Source: Rheinheimera sp. (GTDB lineage Bacteria > Pseudomonadota > Gammaproteobacteria > Enterobacterales > Alteromonadaceae). Taken from it: 64,000 nt of DNA. The notes beneath the pieces were generated by a model, which had not been told where the DNA came from, made no database searches, and worked only from the letters and a program-made list of their open reading frames with translations. Positions 60,496-64,000 of the stretch are shown in pieces. A program made the position numbers and the translations under genes. The stretch spans positions 248,001-312,000 of the forward strand of contig NZ_JAUYGV010000009.1 of NCBI RefSeq assembly GCF_030690345.1, written 5' to 3'. Numbering within the stretch: the first letter of the stretch is position 1; each line of letters starts with the position of its first letter.

Positions 60496-61263
60496 TCAGG
60501 CCTGAACCCGAATCACCTTCACACCCTGTTGTTCAATTTGTTTGGCGTCGGCTACCGATAAGCCTTCATCGGTGATCAGCACTTTGACCATAGCCCAGGG
60601 TAATTCCAGGTTATGAATTTTACGCCCCAGCTTGTCGGACTCCAGCATCACAATGACTTCGCGCGCCACTTCCGCCATCACCCGACTTAAGCTGTATAAC
60701 TCGTTGTAGGTGGTGGTGCCGCGGGCGAGGTCGATACCATCGGCGCCGATAAACAGCTGGTCAAAATCATAGTTGCGCAGCATTTGTTCGGCTAACTGGC
60801 CCTGAAACGCTTCAGATTGCGGATCCCAGGTGCCGCCGGTCATCAGCAGGGTGGGCTCGTTCTCCAACTCACGTAGCGCATTGGCAATCGCCAGTGAGTT
60901 GGTCATAACCACCAGGCCACGCTTGCCGGCCAATTCCGGCAATAAGGCGGCGGTAGTACGGCCACTGTCGATAATAATGCGGTAGTGATCTTTAATCAGC
61001 CCGGCGGCGGCTTTGGCAATGGCCAGCTTTCGCTTTGAAACCTTCTCTAAACTGGAATCACTGACAAAATCCTGCGGCACCGGTACGGCACCGCCGTAGC
61101 GGCGCAACAGTAAACCGGCCTGCTCCAACACGGTTAAGTCTTTGCGAATGGTTACTTCCGACGTATTGAACTGCACAGCCAGCTGCTCTACCGACAGTTC
61201 GCCCTGTTGCTGCAGTTGGCTGACAATTAAATGCCGGCGTTGTTGGGTATTGCGTTTATTCAT
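60496..61263 (-). CDS. DeoR-family regulator, probable controller of glmS
   Basis: The 255-residue protein has a DeoR N-terminal helix-turn-helix (LSVEQLAVQFNTSEVTIRKDL, about 24-44). The sugar-phosphate-sensing domain shows IIDSGRTTAALLPELAG, MTNSLAIANAL, GGTWDPQSEAFQGQLAEQML and LFIGADGID. It resembles AgaR/GlmR-type regulators of amino-sugar metabolism. It lies directly before glmS on the same strand, so it probably senses an amino-sugar phosphate and adjusts GlmS synthesis. A TTTCG-repeat operator overlaps its own start region. Confidence 0.88.
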   Translation of the reverse strand: MNKRNTQQRRHLIVSQLQQQGELSVEQLAVQFNTSEVTIRKDLTVLEQAGLLLRRYGGAVPVPQDFVSDSSLEKVSKRKLAIAKAAAGLIKDHYRIIIDSGRTTAALLPELAGKRGLVVMTNSLAIANALRELENEPTLLMTGGTWDPQSEAFQGQLAEQMLRNYDFDQLFIGADGIDLARGTTTYNELYSLSRVMAEVAREVIVMLESDKLGRKIHNLELPWAMVKVLITDEGLSVADAKQIEQQGVKVIRVQA

Positions 61264-61265
61264 TT

Positions 61266-61291
61266 CTTTCGCTTAAGTTTCGAAACGAAAG
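61266..61291. promoter_or_regulatory. DeoR-type operator, TTTCG repeats
   Basis: CTTTCG and CGAAAG face each other around the palindrome GTTTCGAAAC, just before the DeoR gene start. Repeated TTTCG units are typical of AgaR-like regulators, so autoregulation of the regulator-glmS unit is likely. Confidence 0.6.
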
Positions 61292-61322
61292 ATATTTTAG
61301 CGGCATTTAAATTTTTTGCAAG

Positions 61323-64000
61323 CTATGCCGGTGTTTTACCAGCCGGCACCACGCCGGGTAAGCGAATTACGTAATGCAACCCGGATCCCGGCGGGCTGCT
61401 GACATCAATTTGCCCTTTTAACCGTACCGTAACCAGGTTGTAGACGATATGAGTGCCAAGGCCGGTGCCGCCCTGATGGCGTTTGGTGGTGAAAAACGGG
61501 TCGAACAAGCGCTGCAGGTTGGCGGCGTCGAGGCCACAACCATTGTCGCTGTAGTGCCAATGTAAGTCGGTTTGCTCCGCTTGCAGCTGCAGATATATTT
61601 GCGGCTCTGCGACATCGGTAAGGCCATGCAGCAAGCTGTTCATTACCAGGTTAGTTAAAATTTGCGCAATAGCACCGGGATCGGTATGCAGTTTCAGCTG
61701 CTCCGGCGCTTTGAGCGAGACACTGCAGCCGTATTTTTTTAATTGCGGTTGCAATGACAGCAGCACATCGCGTAAATAGCTAACCAATTCTATATCGCGC
61801 ACACTGTCGTTCGATTGGTCGACTGAAATCTGCTTAAAGCTTTGCACTAAATCGGCGGCCCGCCGGGTATTGCTTTGTAAAATGCGCAAGCCGTCACTGA
61901 AATGCAGCAAAAAGCGTTCAAACAGGCTTTTTTGCATGCCACCCTGCTGATAGTTGGCCTTTAGCAGGTTAAGTTCAGTTTCCAGGTGGCTGGCAGCAGT
62001 AACACAGATACCCAGCGGGGTATTAATTTCATGCGCCACCCCGGCAACCAAACTGCCCAAAGAGGCCATTTTTTCCTGCGTGACCAGCTGCTTCTGTGTC
62101 GCCTGCAACCGGGTGTAAGAGTCAGCATTGGCCAGCGCGATCGCAATATAGCTGGCCAGAATACGTAACAAGGCGATTTGCGATTGGCTGTATGCATAAG
62201 GCCGCGGGCTTTGTACCGATAACACCCCGACCGGCTTATTCCCCACTGCCAGCGGGAAATACAGTACCGATTCCATCCGCTCGCCATACAGCGGCTCCGG
62301 CAAACGCGGTATATAGTGCAGAAAATCCGGCCGCTGCATTACCAACAGCTCCTGCTGCCGGCTAAAGCACACCACCGGCAAGGCGTCACTGCAATTCAGG
62401 CTGATATCGAACACCGGCGCCAGGCTGTTGTTTTCCATCCAGAACACAAATTCCAATTTATGCTCCTGCTCGCGGTACAAGCCAATGATCAGCACATGGG
62501 CGTCGAGCATGCGGCTTAAATGCTGATGACAGCGCCGCAATACCTGGTCAGTGTCCAGCGAGGCGGTAATTTCGCGCCCCAGTTGCTGCAACAGCGTCAT
62601 ATCCTGATATGACAACTGCAACGCCTGATGCTTTTCTTCCAGCTCAGCAGTGCGTTCAGCGACCTGTTGCTTCAGCAGCAGACGGATGGCCCGTTCACAG
62701 CGAATGCGGTGTGCCAGCCACCAGCCTAATGCCAGCAATACACTGAGCACCGTCAGCAAGCGGAACCACCAACTCATCCACCACGGCGGTAATACCGTTA
62801 CCGGCAAGCTGATTTCATGCTGCCACAAGCCCTGCGGTAAGCGGCTGGCTAACAAAAATTGATAACTGCCCGGCGGTAGCCGCGTGTAGGTGGCGACTTT
62901 ATTGCCGGCACCGGTTTGCAACCAGTCGCGGTCAAAGCCCTGCAGGCGGTAGCGGTATTGCCGCAAGTGCGGTTGGACAAAGTCGGGCGCAGCAAAGTGC
63001 AGGCTAAACATGTCCTGGCGGTAGTTCAGGCTGAGCTGCGGCAGATAAGGCAGGGCAACCGGCAGTATGTCGTGGTTCACGCCGGCCGGTGTTACCGGCT
63101 GATTAAACAAGCTAAGCCCGGTAAATTGCACCCTTACCGGCTCTGTGGTGCCACTTAGCCGGCCGGGTTGGTAATAGTCCAACCCCTGGCGGCCGCCACG
63201 AAACAACCAGCCCTGCGCTAACGCCCAGGCGCCAATCCAGGTGGTACTTTGCAAACCATGCGCTTCACCCAGTTCCAGATAACCTTCGCCCTGCGGCAAC
63301 AGGTAGTTACGGTACAGCATACGAAAATCATTGGCACTGCGGTAGGCGTTATCGTCATCGGCACTGCTGCGGTAGGCTTTAAAGCCGCTGACACGGGCTG
63401 GTGTCGTCGTGTCGCGCAGCAGGCGGTGATCCACATTGCCGGCGCGCACCCACAGTTGGCGGTTTTGCTGGTACAGCAACTGAATGCCGTTAAATAATAA
63501 ACCGTGGCTGCTGCCGGTATGCTGCTGCCAATAATCAATGCCGGCGCCGGATAACCGCACCAGACCTTTGTCGGTGGAGCCCAGCCAGATAGCACCGAGA
63601 TGATCTTCTGTTATAGCGGTAATCGCATCAAACGGCAGTTGGTACTGCGCTACGCTGGCTAAAGGGTGATAATGCGCCAGCAAACGGCGGTCTGCGCCGA
63701 GCAAAAACACACCGTCGCCGCGGCTCCCCAGCCACAGCTGTTGTTCAGAATCCTGATAGATAACGCTGATATGCGGCTGGCGATCTGTGCTCAGCAGGGG
63801 CAGGCGTTGCCAATGTTGCTGCGCCGGTGCCAGCAGAAACAAGCCCTGATCAGTGCCCACCCACAGCCGGCCATTGCTATCCTGCTTTACGGCCCGAGCC
63901 AGGGTTGGCGAGTTCAGCGGTAACTCTGGTAAGGCTAAATGCTGCTGCAAGCGGTGTGTTATGGCATTAAACCACAGCACGCCCCCCTGGCGGTTTGCCA
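61323..64000 (-). CDS. Beta-propeller/GAF sensor histidine kinase (5' end outside window)
   Basis: The frame is open to the window edge; GTG 63980 is internal, since upstream codons continue the propeller (ANRQGG). The visible part has periplasmic two-component propeller repeats (NGRLWVGTDQGLFLL, QQLWLGSRGDGVFLL, LGAIWLGSTDKGLVRL). A Y_Y_Y domain follows (FAAPDFVQPHLRQYRYRLQG) and then a membrane helix (WWFRLLTVLSVLLALGWWLA). The cytoplasmic part is a GAF-like domain, a HisKA box VAGVAHEINTPLGI and an ATPase domain with FFTTKRHQGGTGLGTHIV. No receiver domain follows. Such kinases often sense polysaccharide-derived sugars, which would fit the glucan locus, but the target is unknown. Confidence 0.88.
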   Translation of the reverse strand, partial: ANRQGGVLWFNAITHRLQQHLALPELPLNSPTLARAVKQDSNGRLWVGTDQGLFLLAPAQQHWQRLPLLSTDRQPHISVIYQDSEQQLWLGSRGDGVFLLGADRRLLAHYHPLASVAQYQLPFDAITAITEDHLGAIWLGSTDKGLVRLSGAGIDYWQQHTGSSHGLLFNGIQLLYQQNRQLWVRAGNVDHRLLRDTTTPARVSGFKAYRSSADDDNAYRSANDFRMLYRNYLLPQGEGYLELGEAHGLQSTTWIGAWALAQGWLFRGGRQGLDYYQPGRLSGTTEPVRVQFTGLSLFNQPVTPAGVNHDILPVALPYLPQLSLNYRQDMFSLHFAAPDFVQPHLRQYRYRLQGFDRDWLQTGAGNKVATYTRLPPGSYQFLLASRLPQGLWQHEISLPVTVLPPWWMSWWFRLLTVLSVLLALGWWLAHRIRCERAIRLLLKQQVAERTAELEEKHQALQLSYQDMTLLQQLGREITASLDTDQVLRRCHQHLSRMLDAHVLIIGLYREQEHKLEFVFWMENNSLAPVFDISLNCSDALPVVCFSRQQELLVMQRPDFLHYIPRLPEPLYGERMESVLYFPLAVGNKPVGVLSVQSPRPYAYSQSQIALLRILASYIAIALANADSYTRLQATQKQLVTQEKMASLGSLVAGVAHEINTPLGICVTAASHLETELNLLKANYQQGGMQKSLFERFLLHFSDGLRILQSNTRRAADLVQSFKQISVDQSNDSVRDIELVSYLRDVLLSLQPQLKKYGCSVSLKAPEQLKLHTDPGAIAQILTNLVMNSLLHGLTDVAEPQIYLQLQAEQTDLHWHYSDNGCGLDAANLQRLFDPFFTTKRHQGGTGLGTHIVYNLVTVRLKGQIDVSSPPGSGLHYVIRLPGVVPAGKTPA

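Noticed and set aside
61323-64000. A hybrid kinase with a DNA-binding receiver tail
   Set aside because: The protein ends right after its ATPase domain; no receiver or HTH domain is present.

Overview
The window reads as chromosomal DNA of a free-living, polysaccharide-degrading gammaproteobacterium. TonB-dependent receptors, lipoprotein glycosidases, SapC/halogenase genes and gene style all point to Alteromonadales-type bacteria near Rheinheimera, Arsukibacterium or Alishewanella. That placement is an inference from gene content, because no rRNA is present. Coding density is high. I saw no tRNA, rRNA, CRISPR array or complete insertion sequence.

Layout. Bases 1-9360 hold a partial coiled-coil gene, a lipoprotein metallo-beta-lactamase-fold hydrolase, a small membrane pair with a T4-Imm-like protein, an ECF sigma factor with a putative membrane anti-sigma partner, an SLC13/ArsB-type permease, a lipoprotein GH16 glycosidase with its own LacI-type operator, and a tightly overlapped operon of sensor kinase, sigma-54 response regulator and glycerate-kinase-like protein. 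Bases 9500-14900 hold a DUF4168 protein, an AtoE-type fatty-acid transporter, a membrane-anchored HTH/TPR protein and a CsgG-like lipoprotein. Bases 15190-19600 form a Fur-box-controlled iron block: FhuE-like receptor, PepSY membrane protein and two small proteins. A DUF2235 hydrolase with a C-terminal PilZ-type domain follows. Bases 21038-26680 hold a second siderophore-type receptor with an ABC exporter-like ATPase and two permeases, behind a Zur-like box.

Bases 26870-36290 hold a HAD phosphatase, a dGTPase-like HD protein, a two-domain esterase divergent from a CadC-like regulator, an aldo/keto reductase, and a TetR/aldehyde-dehydrogenase unit with two tandem operators. Bases 36311-54504 are a beta-glucan (laminarin-type) utilisation locus: LacI regulator, chemoreceptor, GPH symporter and GH1 beta-glucosidase on one side; FucP-like sugar transporter and GH3 exo-glucanase on the other; then a minus-strand unit of GH16 laminarinase, large TonB receptor, flavin-dependent halogenase-like protein, SapC and JmjC-like cupin. 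Near-identical LacI-type operators (core AAGCGCTT) lie in the bglA/MFS divergent gap and before the GH16 gene. This suggests one sugar-responsive regulon: outer-membrane cleavage and uptake of oligosaccharides, periplasmic or surface trimming, import, and cytoplasmic hydrolysis to glucose.

Bases 54669-58656 look like a small accessory island at the 3' end of glmS. A diverged second copy of the last codons of glmS, with its own terminator, sits at the far end. Between the copies are an XRE-ImmA/PIN pair, an AT-rich coiled-coil membrane protein and a broken toxin-antitoxin module. The window ends with glmS, a DeoR-family regulator with a probable autoregulatory operator, and a hybrid beta-propeller/GAF sensor kinase that runs off the edge.
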